Shown here: positions 7,917 to 18,153 of the stretch, piece after piece
Layout: every line of letters starts with the position of its first letter
Numbering within the stretch: the first letter of the stretch is position 1
NCBI GenBank assembly: GCA_025350465.1
Contig: JANXXU010000024.1
Location: 124,001-188,000 of the forward strand
DNA length: 64,000 bases
Direction of reading: 5' to 3'
Origin: Alphaproteobacteria bacterium
Lineage (GTDB): Bacteria; Pseudomonadota; Alphaproteobacteria; Micropepsales; Micropepsaceae
Notes under the pieces: model-generated
Database searches by the model: none
The model's input: only the letters and a program-made list of their open reading frames with translations
Told to the model about the DNA's origin: nothing
Program-made: the position numbers and the translations under genes

Positions 7917-9268
7917 GCCAGAACACGGCGACGCTCAAAGAGTGGCTCAAAGAGCACCGCATCACCGAAGTCGAGCTCCTTGTCGCCGACATGGCCGCGA
8001 TCGCGCGCGGCAAGATCCTGCCGACCAATAAGTTTCTGGCCGGGCTCGACAACAACACGCTGCGCCTGCCCGAGAGCGTGTTCGGCCAGATGGTGACCGG
8101 CGCGGACGCCGAGACCAAGGCGTTGAGCCAGCAATCGCCGGACATGACATTGGCGCCAGACGCCGACACCATCTGCATCGTGCCGTGGTATCGCGAGCCG
8201 ACCGCCCAAGTACTGTGCGATTGCCTCAACCGCAAGGGCGAGCCGATTCAGGTGGCGCCGCGGCAGGTGCTTAAGAATGTGCTCAAGCTTTATGCAGACA
8301 AAGGCTGGCGGCCCGTCGTTGCGCCGGAGGTCGAGTTCTTCCTCTCGCAAAAAAATATCGACGCCGACTATCCGCTCTTACCGCCGGCCGGCAAGTCGGG
8401 TCGCCCCCAAACCGGGCGCCAAGCCTATTCGATCGACGCGGTCAACGAATTCGATCCACTCTTTGAGGACGTCTACGATTTCTGCGAGAGCCAAGAGATC
8501 GGCATCGACAGCTTGATCCACGAGGAAGGCGTCGCCCAAGTCGAGATCAATTTCTATCACGGCGATCCGCTGAAGCTTGCGGATCACACGTTCCTCTTCA
8601 AGCGCACGGTGCGCCAAGCGGCGCTGCGCCACGACATCTACGCGACGTTCATGGCCAAGCCCTACGAGCTCGAGCCGGGCAGCGCGATGCACATTCACAT
8701 AAGCGTTTTGGATGCAGAGACCGGGCGAAATATCTTCTCGACCGCCGGCGGCAAGGACACGAAGTTGTTCATGGCCTATATCGCGGGTCTGCAGAAATAT
8801 CTGCCGGCGGCGATGCCGTTGATTGCGCCCTACGTGAATTCCTATCGCCGTCTGGTGCGGTATTTGTCGGCACCGGTGAACACGCATTGGGGACATGAGA
8901 ACCGAACGGTGGGTTTGCGCATTCCGGAATCGGAAGCGAAAAACCGGCGCATCGAGAATCGCGTGCCAGGTGCCGACGCCAATCCCTATCTCGCGATCGC
9001 AGCGTCGCTCGCCTGCGGCTATCTCGGCATGACGCAAAATCTGTCGCCGACCAAGGCGATGGAAGGCAATGCGTATGAATCGATGCGCTATCAATTGCCG
9101 CGCCACCTGCTCGATGCGATCCAAAAATTTCGTGCCTCCGACGAGTTGCGTGAGATTCTGGGCGAAACGTTTGTCGACCTTTATTCCGACGTCAAAGCCT
9201 CCGAGCACGATGCCTATCAGCAGGTGATTTCACCCTGGGAACGGCAGCATTTGCTGCTCAACGTCTAG
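7913..9268 (+). CDS. puuA: Glutamine-synthetase-family ligase, probable gamma-glutamylputrescine synthetase
   Basis: A 451-residue member of the glutamine synthetase fold. The N-terminal beta-grasp part (EVELLVADMAAIARGKILP) is followed by the catalytic domain with APEVEFFL, the EGVAQVEINFYHGDP metal-site stretch, SAMHIHISV, and NRTVGLRIPES with ENRVPGADANPYLAIAA. This pattern is that of PuuA-like enzymes, which join glutamate to putrescine or another amine, rather than GlnA: no adenylylation loop is visible. The start at 7913 overlaps the puuD stop. The substrate is inferred from the pairing with puuD; other polyamines or amines are possible. Confidence 0.85.
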   Translation: MSQNTATLKEWLKEHRITEVELLVADMAAIARGKILPTNKFLAGLDNNTLRLPESVFGQMVTGADAETKALSQQSPDMTLAPDADTICIVPWYREPTAQVLCDCLNRKGEPIQVAPRQVLKNVLKLYADKGWRPVVAPEVEFFLSQKNIDADYPLLPPAGKSGRPQTGRQAYSIDAVNEFDPLFEDVYDFCESQEIGIDSLIHEEGVAQVEINFYHGDPLKLADHTFLFKRTVRQAALRHDIYATFMAKPYELEPGSAMHIHISVLDAETGRNIFSTAGGKDTKLFMAYIAGLQKYLPAAMPLIAPYVNSYRRLVRYLSAPVNTHWGHENRTVGLRIPESEAKNRRIENRVPGADANPYLAIAASLACGYLGMTQNLSPTKAMEGNAYESMRYQLPRHLLDAIQKFRASDELREILGETFVDLYSDVKASEHDAYQQVISPWERQHLLLNV

Positions 9269-9693
9269 TGCGACGGCTGCTGTTTCTCATGGCACTCGCG
9301 ATTTCGGTCGCGGGCAATTCGTTTGCCGCAGATCTTCAAACCTGCAAACGCAATCCGCAAATCGCAGCTGCGTGCTATCGAATTCACGGCCGGCTCGACG
9401 TTTGGAACGGAACGCCTAGCATCCGGCTCTGGCACATCGGCACGCATCACATGTTGGGAATCGAACCGCCCGAAGGCGCGGTCATGCCGGACATCTTGCT
9501 CAAACAGTTGCAAGCCGGAAATGCCGTCTACGGCGACTACGTCGTTTGCCCGCTCCGCAAAGAACGCGCGGGGCGGATGGGCGCGGTGTGCATTGAATCG
9601 GCCTCAAACCTCTTTGTACAGGACCGCGCGAACGGCGAAATGACTGTTCGCCGGATTCCCGGTCGATATTCTTTGTCAGCGCACCATCATTGA
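9268..9693 (+). CDS. Small secreted hypothetical protein, 141 aa
   Basis: The GTG start overlaps the last base of the puuA-like stop codon, so it is probably in the same transcript. It begins with two arginines and a hydrophobic stretch ending SFAADL, a convincing signal peptide. The mature part has at least four cysteines (in TCKRNPQIAAACYRIHGRL, YVVCPL and AVCIES) that could form disulphides in the periplasm, and a beta-rich pattern (PSIRLWHIGTHHMLGI). An ATG at 9289 would give a shorter signal peptide. I do not recognise the family; co-transcription with puuDA may be incidental. Confidence 0.7.
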   Translation: MRRLLFLMALAISVAGNSFAADLQTCKRNPQIAAACYRIHGRLDVWNGTPSIRLWHIGTHHMLGIEPPEGAVMPDILLKQLQAGNAVYGDYVVCPLRKERAGRMGAVCIESASNLFVQDRANGEMTVRRIPGRYSLSAHHH

Positions 9694-9753
9694 CCGAAAA
9701 CGCGCGCGCAGTATGGCTTGCCCGCTACTCGGATTGAGCTAAGCTCGGTCCCC

Positions 9754-10104
9754 GTGGGGGACAATTTCGATATCGCGTTGGCGGCGGGCGCGGCAGCCGT
9801 CGCTCTGATGTGGGCTCTCGCCGAAGTGTGGCGCGACCTCACCGGGCGACGCTATCCGTCTTACGCCTCGCTGCAGCGTGCGGCGGGCGAACTCGATGCC
9901 GGCGATGCGTCGCGCGCGTTGATCTCTTTCCGGCGGGCCGGCCGGATTGCGGCACATCATGGCGACCTCGCAGCGCTTGCCGCAGCGTGGCATGGACTTG
10001 CACGAGCGCGAAAGGCACTGGGCGATTCTCCGGGAGCTCATGCCGCTGAAGCGGCGGCGGAAGACGCCGAACGCCAGCTTAACGCTCATCCCAGAACGGC
10101 TTGA
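9754..10104 (+). CDS. Membrane-anchored protein with TPR-like helices
   Basis: From the GTG at 9754 the protein has 116 residues: a single N-terminal membrane helix (about residues 5-22, IALAAGAAAVALMWALAEVW), then Ala-rich helical repeats resembling a tetratricopeptide pair (LQRAAGELDAGDASRALISFRRAGRIA and AAAWHGLARARKALGDSPGAHAAEAAA). A TTG at 9718 could extend it by 12 residues. The role is unknown; such small TPR anchors usually mediate protein contacts at the inner membrane. Its 3' end overlaps the convergent CYTH-CHAD gene by 26 bases. Confidence 0.6.
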   Translation: MGDNFDIALAAGAAAVALMWALAEVWRDLTGRRYPSYASLQRAAGELDAGDASRALISFRRAGRIAAHHGDLAALAAAWHGLARARKALGDSPGAHAAEAAAEDAERQLNAHPRTA

Positions 10105-11641
10105 GTTTTGCGAATTTCTTCCAGCGTTTGGCGAGCGACTTCATCGTCGTAGATGCGTGTTGAGTGTGCCAACCCACGACAGCGCCGCCGGCATAGGCCA
10201 GTCCCGCGGCGGAGCCGGGATCGCGACCGCCTTCGTTCGCTAAGATGTCCTCGATCAGGGTGCGCGCAATGTTGGCATCGTTCAGATGGCCGAGCATATC
10301 CTGCAATTCGGAAATTCGTTTTTGATGCGGGCGGATGTTGCGCTTTTTGTAAAAGCAGGCAAAGAAATCGGCGGCATAACGAAGCTTCTTCAAGCGAATG
10401 CGCAGTTTGTGGCGCTCCGCCGGCTCGAGCTCTTCAATGCGGCGGCCGCGTTTCAAGGCCTTGGCATGGCGTTTGGCAATGTGCTCGTTGGCAAAGTCGA
10501 CCGCAAGGCCGTGGCCGGCCTCGGCACCGTTGCCGGCCGTCGCCCATGGCTGCAGCAGTGTCGCCGCACCAAGATCGAGTGCGAGTTTGCGAAAGCGCTC
10601 GGACTCCATGGCGTCGAGCACGCCGCTCCATGCGGCGCGGCGGCGGGCGCGAACGGCGGCGCCAAGTTGAATCAAACGTCCGTCGTCGCCGAACGCTTGC
10701 GCGGCCGGTTTCAGGATGTCGTCGTGAAACACGTCGAGATCGCGTGCTTCGCCCAACGCCTGGGTCAGCCACTTGATCTCGTCCTCGAGCGCGCCGAGCG
10801 ATGCGCGAAACGGCTCGCCGAACAGCGACAAGGCGCTGCGCATGCGGCGCATGGCGACGCGCATTTGATGAATGCCTTCGGGGTCGCGCGTGCGCAGAAC
10901 ACACGGCGCGTTGCGCAAGAGATGCGACAGACAATGCGTCAGGACCCGGGAAAAGGCATCGTCGGCATGCGCTTTTCGATCGAGCGCGACACGGCCGGCT
11001 TTGACGGGATGATCGATTTCCCCTTCGACCAATGAGTAGCCTCGCTCGGCCTTCGACTGAGTGCCGAGCGTCAACGGCAAACCGGCCGTCAAAGCGCGCG
11101 CCGCTTCAACCAAATCCAGTGGGCCGCCACGCTTCAGCTCAAGCTCGAATTCGCAGACGGGGATGGAGGCGCCGGCCTTGGGGCCCAATGCCTTGATTGT
11201 TCCCTGGTCAAGCGATGCTTCGATCATCACGCCGCGCTTGGGCGTTAGTGCGATTTGCGCGCGGCGAACCTCAACCGCAAATAGAGGCAAAAGCCGATCC
11301 TTCTTCGCCGCCGCTTTGACGGCTCGCCGCAGCTTTCGATCGTCGATGGCATCGATGGCGACATCGCCGGAGGGGACATCAGCGTTCAATTCGGTGCGCG
11401 CGGCGATGTTGGTATAGCGAGCCGCCTTGACAGTCTGGACGAAACGCCCGCCCTCCTCGCGTACGCGCAGAATCAACCCTTGGTCGCGCAATACGAAATC
11501 GGGGGTATCGAAATAAACCGCCCGCAGCATCTTGTTTTGAAACCGATTGCCGCGCGCGAATTTTCTGAGCGCGGGCGAGCGGCGCAGCCGCTCAAGCGCG
11601 TCCTCCGGCCCTAAGAATTTGAGCTCGATTTCCTCGGCCAC
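10079..11641 (-). CDS. CYTH and CHAD domain protein
   Basis: A 520-residue protein with two domains. The N-terminal CYTH domain (residues about 3-200) opens with the EIELK signature of triphosphate tunnel metalloenzymes and continues with YFDTPDFVLRDQGLILRVREE. The C-terminal CHAD domain (about 225-510) has IHQMRVAMRRMRSALSLF and KLRIRLKKLRYAADFF, the conserved histidine and basic helices that bind polyphosphate. CYTH-CHAD proteins are thought to hydrolyse or bind triphosphate or polyphosphate, often on polyphosphate granules. I prefer GTG 11641 to the far upstream TTG 11734, because the EIELK motif starts the family and AGGG precedes this GTG; the extra 31 residues are not family-like. It lies downstream of hisF on the same strand, 235 bases away. 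Confidence 0.88.
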   Translation of the reverse strand: MAEEIELKFLGPEDALERLRRSPALRKFARGNRFQNKMLRAVYFDTPDFVLRDQGLILRVREEGGRFVQTVKAARYTNIAARTELNADVPSGDVAIDAIDDRKLRRAVKAAAKKDRLLPLFAVEVRRAQIALTPKRGVMIEASLDQGTIKALGPKAGASIPVCEFELELKRGGPLDLVEAARALTAGLPLTLGTQSKAERGYSLVEGEIDHPVKAGRVALDRKAHADDAFSRVLTHCLSHLLRNAPCVLRTRDPEGIHQMRVAMRRMRSALSLFGEPFRASLGALEDEIKWLTQALGEARDLDVFHDDILKPAAQAFGDDGRLIQLGAAVRARRRAAWSGVLDAMESERFRKLALDLGAATLLQPWATAGNGAEAGHGLAVDFANEHIAKRHAKALKRGRRIEELEPAERHKLRIRLKKLRYAADFFACFYKKRNIRPHQKRISELQDMLGHLNDANIARTLIEDILANEGGRDPGSAAGLAYAGGAVVGWHTQHASTTMKSLAKRWKKFAKLKPFWDER

Positions 11642-11876
11642 GGCGCCCTGATCCAATCGCGTCCGGTTCCGAACCAAAGCGCCTGTCCTGCTTTTCCCCA
11701 AGTCATTGTGAGAGGAGCGTGCAGCGACGTGCAAGTGTCACAATTACGTCAGATCATTGTCATGGAACGCTTAGTGCCGTGTGTGCAAAACCGCTCAACT
11801 GTTAGTCAACCTTACTAGCGGCGGATGCAAGAAACCCAGCGATGTTGCGAAATGGGCGCGGCGTTTGGACACCAGG

Positions 11877-12647
11877 CTACAAGTTCGGGTTGAGCCGCAC
11901 CGGGATGCCGGCTCGCGCCAAATGCGCTTTGGCATCGCCGATCGTCGCCTCGGCGAAATGGAAGATCGACGCGGCGAGCACGGCGCTCGCGTGGCCGTCG
12001 CGGATGCCTTCGACCAAATGATCCAACGTGCCGACACCGCCGCTTGCTATCACCGGCACCGTGACGGCGTCGGCGATAACGCGCGTGAGGGCGAGGTCGT
12101 AACCCTGCTTGGTACCGTCGCGATCCATAGACGTGAGCAGGATTTCGCCGGCGCCGAGCGCGACGACTTCCTTGGCGTAGGCAATAGCGTCAAGACCCGT
12201 CGCGGTGCGCCCGCCATGGGTGAAAACTTCGAATTTGCCGGGCGCCGTTTGCTTGGCGTCGATGGCAACGACGACGAGCTGCGCGCCGAATTTCTCGGCC
12301 GCCTCGCGCACGATGGCGCGGCGCTCGACAGCTGCCGTCATGATCGAGACCTTGTCGGCGCCAGCGAGGAGGAGCGCGCGGATGTCGTCGAGCGTGCGTA
12401 CGCCGCCGCCGACGGTGAGCGGCATGAAACAGGCCTCAGCCGTGCGGCGCACAACGTCGAGCAAGATGCCGCGCCGCTCGTGGCTCGCCGTGATGTCGAG
12501 AAAGCAAAGCTCGTCGGCGCCCGCTGCATCGTAAGCGCGCGCGGCTTCGACCGGATCGCCAGCATCGCGCAAATCGACGAACTTGACGCCCTTGACGACG
12601 CGGCCGTCCTTGACGTCGAGACAGGGGATGATGCGGGTTTTTAGCAT
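11877..12647 (-). CDS. hisF: Imidazole glycerol phosphate synthase, cyclase subunit
   Basis: A 256-residue (beta/alpha)8 barrel. HisF takes ammonia from HisH and converts PRFAR to imidazole glycerol phosphate and AICAR, the fifth step of histidine synthesis. The two catalytic aspartates sit in [14 protein letters not shown] and in VVVAIDAKQ; phosphate-binding loops [20 protein letters not shown] and the closing barrel strand are intact. The start is ATG 12647, overlapping the hisA stop by seven bases. The frame stays open far upstream through hisA, but that is a shadow of hisA. In many alphaproteobacteria hisE follows; here a CYTH-CHAD gene does. Confidence 0.97.
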   Translation of the reverse strand: MLKTRIIPCLDVKDGRVVKGVKFVDLRDAGDPVEAARAYDAAGADELCFLDITASHERRGILLDVVRRTAEACFMPLTVGGGVRTLDDIRALLLAGADKVSIMTAAVERRAIVREAAEKFGAQLVVVAIDAKQTAPGKFEVFTHGGRTATGLDAIAYAKEVVALGAGEILLTSMDRDGTKQGYDLALTRVIADAVTVPVIASGGVGTLDHLVEGIRDGHASAVLAASIFHFAEATIGDAKAHLARAGIPVRLNPNL

Positions 12648-13375
12648 CGCGGCATCCGCAGAAGATCGAGGGCAGCCTTCGCATCGAGGCGGCCGTCGTA
12701 GAGGGCGCGGCCGGCGATGGCGCCGGCGATGTTGGGGTGGGCGAGCGATTTCAACGCGCGCAGATCGTCGAGCGAACCGATGCCGCCCGAGGCAATCACC
12801 GGGATCTTGACGGCACCGGCGAGGGCCGCCGTCTCTTCGAGATTGAGGCCCGAGCCCGTGCCGTCGCGGGCGATGTCGGTGTAGATGAGCGCGGCGACGC
12901 CGACGTCTTCGAAGCGGCGCGCAAGATCGACTGCGGACATGTTCGTGGTTGCGGCCCAGCCTTCGACCGCGACTTGGCCTTGGCGCGCGTCGATGCCGAC
13001 GGCGATGCGTCCGGCATGGGACTTCGCCATGTCGCGCACGAGCACCGGATCCTTGACCGCGATGGTTCCCAAGATCACGCGGCGGACGCCGGCTTCGAGC
13101 CAAAGCTCGATCGCGGCCTTGTCTCGAATGCCGCCGCCGAGCTGGACGGGGAGCCCTATCGAGAACAGGATTTTTTGCACGGCGTCGGCGTTGACGGCTC
13201 GGCCTTCGATGGCGCCGTCGAGGTCGACGAGATGGAGCCATTGAAAGCCTTGCGCCTCGAACGACTTGGCCTGCGCCACGGGGTCGTCGTTAAAGACTGT
13301 GGCGCTCGCCATCTCGCCGCGCACGAGACGCACGCAGCGGCCGCCTTTCAGATCGATCGCGGGGAAGAGGATCAT
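12641..13375 (-). CDS. hisA: ProFAR isomerase HisA
   Basis: A 244-residue (beta/alpha)8 barrel that isomerises N'-5'-phosphoribosyl-formimino-AICAR to PRFAR, the fourth histidine step. It starts [17 protein letters not shown], with the first catalytic Asp in AIDLK and the second in YTDIARDGT; the phosphate loops VQLGGGIRD and [11 protein letters not shown] are present. It overlaps hisF by seven bases and the upstream GNAT gene by four, so the whole cluster is probably one transcript. Confidence 0.97.
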   Translation of the reverse strand: MILFPAIDLKGGRCVRLVRGEMASATVFNDDPVAQAKSFEAQGFQWLHLVDLDGAIEGRAVNADAVQKILFSIGLPVQLGGGIRDKAAIELWLEAGVRRVILGTIAVKDPVLVRDMAKSHAGRIAVGIDARQGQVAVEGWAATTNMSAVDLARRFEDVGVAALIYTDIARDGTGSGLNLEETAALAGAVKIPVIASGGIGSLDDLRALKSLAHPNIAGAIAGRALYDGRLDAKAALDLLRMPRC

Positions 13376-13827
13376 TCGAGCTCGAGCTTCATGCCGATAT
13401 GGGACGACTTGAAGCCAAGGCGCTCATAGAAACGGTGGGCATCGATGCGCGATTTGTCGCTCGTCAGTTGCACGAGGCGGCACCCGGTGGCGCGCGCCTT
13501 GTCGATCGCATGGCGCACCAAGTCTTCGCCGACGCCTTTGCCGCGCAACGATTGCGATACGCGGACACCTTCGAGGAAGGCCCGCGTTGCGCCCTGACGG
13601 CTCAGGCCCGGCACAATCAAAAGCTGCAGGCAGGCGACGACTTCGCCGTTCTCTTCGCCGACGACGATGTCGTTGCCCTTTTGCGCCTTCAACGCGTCGA
13701 AGGCGCGCGCGTAACTTTGCGGGACGGGATCAGCGACATTCTCGCGGCGGGCCCCTAATTCATCATCTGCAAGCAGCCGCACGATCGCGGCCAAATCGGC
13801 GCGACGGGCGGAACGAAATTCGGTCAT
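13372..13827 (-). CDS. GNAT-family N-acetyltransferase inside the his cluster
   Basis: A 151-residue GNAT domain. The acetyl-CoA loop is visible as [26 protein letters not shown], followed by [26 protein letters not shown], the usual beta5-beta6 ending. The substrate is unknown. It lies between hisH and hisA, overlapping both neighbours by four bases (ATGA), so it is translationally tied to histidine synthesis. ATG 13827 is preferred to GTG 13836. A GNAT in this exact place occurs in some alphaproteobacterial his operons; whether it acts on a histidine-pathway compound is not known. Confidence 0.9.
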   Translation of the reverse strand: MTEFRSARRADLAAIVRLLADDELGARRENVADPVPQSYARAFDALKAQKGNDIVVGEENGEVVACLQLLIVPGLSRQGATRAFLEGVRVSQSLRGKGVGEDLVRHAIDKARATGCRLVQLTSDKSRIDAHRFYERLGFKSSHIGMKLELE

Positions 13828-14471
13828 GGGCGCCACCGCAGGAAGTTCGCGAGCAGCGCCAAGCCGACGCGCTGGCTCTTCTCAGGATGAAATTGCGTGC
13901 CGACGAGATTGTCGCGGCCGACGACGGCAGTGACCGCCCCGCCATAGTCGGTATCGGCGAGCAACGTCTCGGCGTTCGCCGTGCGCAGGTGGAATGAGTG
14001 CAAAAAGTAAGCGTGGTCCTCCACGCGCAAGCCTTCGAGCAGCGCATGGCCGCGTTTCGGGCGCAGCGTATTCCAGCCCATGTGGGGGATTTTCAGCGTC
14101 GCATCATTCGGCGTGAGCTTGACGACGTCGCCGGGAATCCAGCCAAGGCCTTTGTGTTCGCCATGTTCGAGGCCGCGCGTCGCCATCAATTGCATGCCGA
14201 CGCAGATGCCGAGAAACGGACGGGCGCGCGCGATCACAGCATCGCTCAGCGCGTCGATCATGCCCGGCAGTTTGGCGAGACCTTGCATGCAATCGGCGAA
14301 GGCGCCTACGCCGGGCAAGACGATGCGCTCAGCCGCGGCGACATCTTCGGCGCGCGAGGTCACCAAGACGCGCTGCCCGCCGCCGCTTTCCTGCGAAGCG
14401 CGCTCAAGCGCCTTCTCGGCAGAGCGCAAGTTGCCGGAGCCGTAGTCGATGATGGCGACCGTCGCGCTCAA
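13824..14471 (-). CDS. hisH: Imidazole glycerol phosphate synthase, glutamine amidotransferase subunit
   Basis: A 215-residue class I glutaminase that supplies ammonia to HisF. The nucleophilic cysteine is in [11 protein letters not shown] and the His-Glu pair is in [26 protein letters not shown] at the N-terminus and [12 protein letters not shown] (oxyanion region) are standard. It overlaps the upstream membrane-protein gene by four bases and the GNAT gene downstream by four. Length is normal for the family. Confidence 0.97.
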   Translation of the reverse strand: MSATVAIIDYGSGNLRSAEKALERASQESGGGQRVLVTSRAEDVAAAERIVLPGVGAFADCMQGLAKLPGMIDALSDAVIARARPFLGICVGMQLMATRGLEHGEHKGLGWIPGDVVKLTPNDATLKIPHMGWNTLRPKRGHALLEGLRVEDHAYFLHSFHLRTANAETLLADTDYGGAVTAVVGRDNLVGTQFHPEKSQRVGLALLANFLRWRP

Positions 14472-15262
14472 CGTTCCCTCGCGCCCAGGAAAGGCAATGC
14501 GATCGTAGCGATGACGATCAGCTCGACAAAGGCCCGATAGATAAAGCAGAAGGACGACATCAAAAGGTGGCGCGGATTGTTCGAGATGTCGGAGACGCCG
14601 CAGTCGAAGATTTCGAAGAAGTCGAGAAACGTGGCCTTCAGCGTCTGGTCGACCCAGAAGAGAAAGAAGGCGCGATAGCCGCGATCGCCGGTCGCGGGAT
14701 TGGCCGTCGAACGAAAACCGTCGGGGAGGAAACTTGCGATCGATTGCTTGCAGTCGGAAAGCGTTTGGTCCTGAACGAAGACAACGGGGATGCTCACGGT
14801 TTCGCCGACGGGAATGGCGCGTTCGATGTTGTTCGTCGCAAGAAGGGCTGCTTGCGTTGCAAGGGCGCCGGCCACCGGCAACGCGAGAATGGCCAGGAAG
14901 GTATAGAGCGCCGTGCCCAAACGCGGCAGTTGCTGAACATAGGCTTGCAGGAGCGGCAGCGCGATGGGAATAACGATTGCCGCGATCGTCAGGAAGATTA
15001 TCGCTATTTCCGCAAGAGCGACGTTCTGGTCGGTTGGATTAGCCTGTGCCCGCAAAGTCAGCGGCACGATGATCGCGGTCGCCAAACCCAGCGGCACGAT
15101 GCGCCCAAGCACCCACCAATTCACCCGCGCCTCGCCGCCGGTCAGCGCGCGGCCGAACGCCAACAGCAGATGCAGGACCGGCAACGCGATCGTCAGCAAG
15201 CCGATCAGCGCGAAGGCCGCCCACGGAATCTCGTAAAGGAGTTCTGAGACCAAATAGCCCAT
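14468..15262 (-). CDS. Hypothetical multi-pass membrane protein between hisB and hisH
   Basis: A 264-residue protein with about five predicted membrane helices (roughly residues 12-33, 50-68, 80-102, 118-140 and 235-255). Between helices 4 and 5 is a soluble loop of about 90 residues, with two cysteines (DCKQSIASF and FDCGVSDIS), that may be periplasmic. No known family was recognised. Its stop overlaps the hisH start by four bases, so it is expressed with the histidine genes. There is no sequence sign of a histidine or histidinol transporter fold, so the link to the pathway may be only positional. Confidence 0.75.
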   Translation of the reverse strand: MGYLVSELLYEIPWAAFALIGLLTIALPVLHLLLAFGRALTGGEARVNWWVLGRIVPLGLATAIIVPLTLRAQANPTDQNVALAEIAIIFLTIAAIVIPIALPLLQAYVQQLPRLGTALYTFLAILALPVAGALATQAALLATNNIERAIPVGETVSIPVVFVQDQTLSDCKQSIASFLPDGFRSTANPATGDRGYRAFFLFWVDQTLKATFLDFFEIFDCGVSDISNNPRHLLMSSFCFIYRAFVELIVIATIALPFLGARER

Positions 15263-15351
15263 GACCGAATTTGCACCCCCAAGGCACGCCCGTTTTCGCC
15301 GAGGCTCACCTTACGGTCAATAATAGGGCAAATGCGTGACTTCGCCGCCGG

Positions 15352-15945
15352 TCAGGAACCCAAACTGCCTTTGACCGAGGGGATTTTCCCGGCGTTGCGC
15401 GGGTCGATCGCGACGGCGTCGCGCAAAGCTTGGGCGCAGGCCTTGTAGCAGCTCTCGACTATATGATGGTTGTTCTCGCCGTAGAGGTTTTCGACATGCA
15501 GCGTCAGACCCGCGTTCTGGGCGAGCGCATGGAACCATTCCTTGAAAAGCTCGGTGTCCATCTCGCCGAGCTTGGGGCGCGTGAAGTTCACCTTCCAAAT
15601 CAAATAAGGCCGCGCGGAGACGTCGATGGCACAACGCGTCAGCGCCTCGTCCATCGGGATCAGCGCGTGGCCAAAACGGCGAATGCCCGCGCGGTCGCCC
15701 AGTGCTTTCGCGATGCCCAAACCGATGGCGATGGCCGTGTCCTCGGTCGTGTGATGAAAATCGATGTGAATGTCACCCTTGGCGCGCACCTTGAGGTCGA
15801 TGGCCGCGTGCTTGGCGAAGCTCTCAAGCATATGATTCAGAAAGCCGATCCCGGTCTCGATGTCGTACGTTCCCGAGCCGTCGAGCTCGAGGCTGATATT
15901 GATCTCGGTTTCGCGCGTCTTACGCGCGATGGTGGCACTGCGCAT
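15352..15945 (-). CDS. hisB: Imidazoleglycerol-phosphate dehydratase
   Basis: A 197-residue monofunctional HisB dehydratase, removing water from imidazole glycerol phosphate in the sixth histidine step. The manganese-binding histidine motifs of both half-repeats are seen: [32 protein letters not shown], and later [11 protein letters not shown] and [17 protein letters not shown]. There is no phosphatase domain, as expected outside enterobacteria. ATG 15945 gives the normal length; longer in-frame extensions run into hslV. It is divergent from hslV, and the 93 bases between must hold both promoters. Confidence 0.97.
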   Translation of the reverse strand: MRSATIARKTRETEINISLELDGSGTYDIETGIGFLNHMLESFAKHAAIDLKVRAKGDIHIDFHHTTEDTAIAIGLGIAKALGDRAGIRRFGHALIPMDEALTRCAIDVSARPYLIWKVNFTRPKLGEMDTELFKEWFHALAQNAGLTLHVENLYGENNHHIVESCYKACAQALRDAVAIDPRNAGKIPSVKGSLGS

Positions 15946-16038
15946 TTCAAGGCCTTTGCGAAGTCGGGGCGGACCGTCATATAGCAAGTGGCCGCTTATA
16001 GCAGGTGGCCGTTTAAGGAAATGAAAGGGCCGAAATAC

Positions 16039-16599
16039 ATGGTTGACGCCGAAGGCCAAAGCGCGCTCTGGCGCCGCACGACAGTGCTGTCGGTGCGCAA
16101 GGGGGGCAAGGTCGTGATCGCCGCGGACGGGCAAGTCACCCTCGGCCAGACCGTCTTCAAATCGAATGCGAAGAAAGTGCGGCGCCTCGCCGGGGGCAAG
16201 GTGATCACCGGATTTGCCGGCGCGACGGCGGACGCCTTCACGCTGTTCGAACGGCTCGAGGCCAAGCTCGAACAGCACCCGGGCAATTTGACGCGCGCCG
16301 CGGTCGAGCTTGCCAAGGATTGGCGCATGGACCGCTATCTGCGCCGGCTCGAAGCGATGATCGCGGTTGCCGATGCGACGACAAGCCTGATCCTGACGGG
16401 TGCGGGCGACGTGCTGGAACCTGAAGACGGATTGATCGGCATCGGCTCAGGCGGCAACTACGCGCTTGCCGCGGCGCGCGCGCTCTCGTCGTTTGACATC
16501 AGCGCCGAAGAGATCGCACGCCGCGCGATGAAGATCGCCGCCGATATCTGCGTCTACACCAACGACGAACTGACGATCGAAACGCTCGAGGCCAAATAA
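16039..16599 (+). CDS. hslV: ATP-dependent protease HslVU, peptidase subunit
   Basis: A 186-residue proteasome-like threonine protease. The active-site threonine is T14 in [12 protein letters not shown], so about 13 residues are removed on maturation; the rest ([59 protein letters not shown]) follows the family closely. Three in-frame starts exist (15988, 16021, 16039). I chose ATG 16039 because AAAGGG lies about nine bases upstream and the length matches alphaproteobacterial HslV. It overlaps hslU by one base (TAATG). Confidence 0.96.
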   Translation: MVDAEGQSALWRRTTVLSVRKGGKVVIAADGQVTLGQTVFKSNAKKVRRLAGGKVITGFAGATADAFTLFERLEAKLEQHPGNLTRAAVELAKDWRMDRYLRRLEAMIAVADATTSLILTGAGDVLEPEDGLIGIGSGGNYALAAARALSSFDISAEEIARRAMKIAADICVYTNDELTIETLEAK

Positions 16600-17906
16600 T
16601 GTCGACACTGTCGCCGCGGGAAATCGTCTCGGAGCTCGATCGCTACATCGTCGGCCAGGCGGCAGCCAAGCGCGCCGTGGCGATCGCCTTGCGCAATCGC
16701 TGGCGACGTAAGCAATTGCCGGCGGATTTGCGCGAAGAGGTGCTGCCGAAGAACATCTTGATGATCGGCCCGACCGGCGTCGGCAAGACCGAGATCTCGC
16801 GGCGCCTCGCCAAACTCGCGCAGGCCCCATTCCTCAAGGTCGAAGCGACCAAGTTCACGGAGGTCGGCTATGTCGGGCGTGACGTCGAGCAGATCATCCG
16901 CGATCTCGTCGAAATCGGCATCGCGCAATTGCGCGAGCGGCGCCGGCGTGAAGTTCAAGCCCGCGCCCACAAGGCGGCCGAAGAGCGCATTCTCGACGCG
17001 CTGGTCGGACGCGAGTCGGCCGAAAGCACGCGCGAATCCTTTCGCCGCAAGCTGCGCGCCGACGAACTGAACGACAAAGAAATCGAGGTGCAGGTGAGCG
17101 AGGCCGGCGGGATGCCATCCTTCGATATTCCCGGCATGCCGGGCGGTCAAATCGGCATGATCAATCTCTCCGACATGCTCGGCAAGGCGCTCGGCCAACG
17201 GCAAAAGACGCGGCGCATGAAGGTTGCCGACGCACATGCGCCCCTCGTCGCCGAGGAATCCGACAAGCTCATCGACAACGACGCGTTGGTGCAGGACGCG
17301 ATCGCGATCGTCGAGAACGACGGCATCGTCTTTCTTGACGAGATCGACAAGATCTGCGCCCGCGAGGGACAGGTGCGCGGCGGCGACGTCAGCCGCGAAG
17401 GCGTGCAGCGCGACCTGTTGCCGCTGATCGAGGGGACGATCGTGTCGACCAAGCACGGACCGGTCAAAACCGATCACGTGTTGTTTATCGCCTCAGGCGC
17501 CTTTCATGCGGCCAAGCCGTCCGACCTGTTGCCGGAATTGCAGGGGCGATTGCCGATCCGCGTCGAGCTCTCGGCGCTGACGCGCGACGATTTGCGCCGC
17601 ATCCTGACCGAGCCCGAAGCGAGCCTCATCAAGCAATACAAAGCGCTGATGGCGACGGAGGGGGTGGAACTCGAATTCACCGACGACGGCATCGACGCTC
17701 TGGCCGATGCGGCGGCCGAAGTGAACGCAACGGTCGAGAATATCGGGGCGCGGCGCCTGCAGACGGTGATGGAGCGGGTGCTCGAAGAAATCTCCTACCA
17801 CGCGCCCGATCGATCCGGCGCAAAGGTGGTAGTGGACAAGGCGTTCGTCACCAAGGAGTTGGGGGAGTTAACCAAAAACGCGGATCTATCGCGCTTTATC
17901 CTCTAG
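16599..17906 (+). CDS. hslU: ATP-dependent protease HslVU, unfoldase subunit
   Basis: A 435-residue AAA+ ATPase that unfolds substrates and threads them into HslV. Walker A is [14 protein letters not shown], the pore loop is GYVGRD, Walker B is [12 protein letters not shown], and the sensor/arginine parts include [13 protein letters not shown] and [15 protein letters not shown]. The variable I-domain lies between, at about residues 110-230. The C-terminus ends DLSRFIL, the hydrophobic tail that inserts into HslV. The 247 bases after it hold no gene I can support. Confidence 0.97.
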   Translation: MSTLSPREIVSELDRYIVGQAAAKRAVAIALRNRWRRKQLPADLREEVLPKNILMIGPTGVGKTEISRRLAKLAQAPFLKVEATKFTEVGYVGRDVEQIIRDLVEIGIAQLRERRRREVQARAHKAAEERILDALVGRESAESTRESFRRKLRADELNDKEIEVQVSEAGGMPSFDIPGMPGGQIGMINLSDMLGKALGQRQKTRRMKVADAHAPLVAEESDKLIDNDALVQDAIAIVENDGIVFLDEIDKICAREGQVRGGDVSREGVQRDLLPLIEGTIVSTKHGPVKTDHVLFIASGAFHAAKPSDLLPELQGRLPIRVELSALTRDDLRRILTEPEASLIKQYKALMATEGVELEFTDDGIDALADAAAEVNATVENIGARRLQTVMERVLEEISYHAPDRSGAKVVVDKAFVTKELGELTKNADLSRFIL

Positions 17907-18153
17907 AGGGTGAGCCGGCGGCTTCTCGGATTCCGGCGATCTTGTGAGGCGGGAGCACAAGATATGCGCTTATGCGTGCATTGCGCGGCGCCAACGACCC
18001 TAGGTCGCAACATTGATCTCACAGAATTCAGGCGCTTAACTGCGCGCGCGGCTCGCACTTCGCTTGGGCTTCCTGTAGCGTTAACTTCTAGCGGTGGCGT
18101 GCCGGAAGCTGGGTCCGGCGCTGCAGTATTGGTGTGTTCGTGGGGGACCGCAG

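Noticed and set aside
12648-13241. The hisF reading frame stays open upstream through much of hisA, suggesting a 454-residue protein
   Set aside because: The extension is Arg/Pro-rich shadow sequence and hisA occupies this stretch in another frame; hisF begins at 12647.
17907-18153. Possible small gene between hslU and the prephenate-dehydratase-like fusion
   Set aside because: The open frame here overlaps the fusion gene and is shadow-like; I see only promoter or untranslated DNA.
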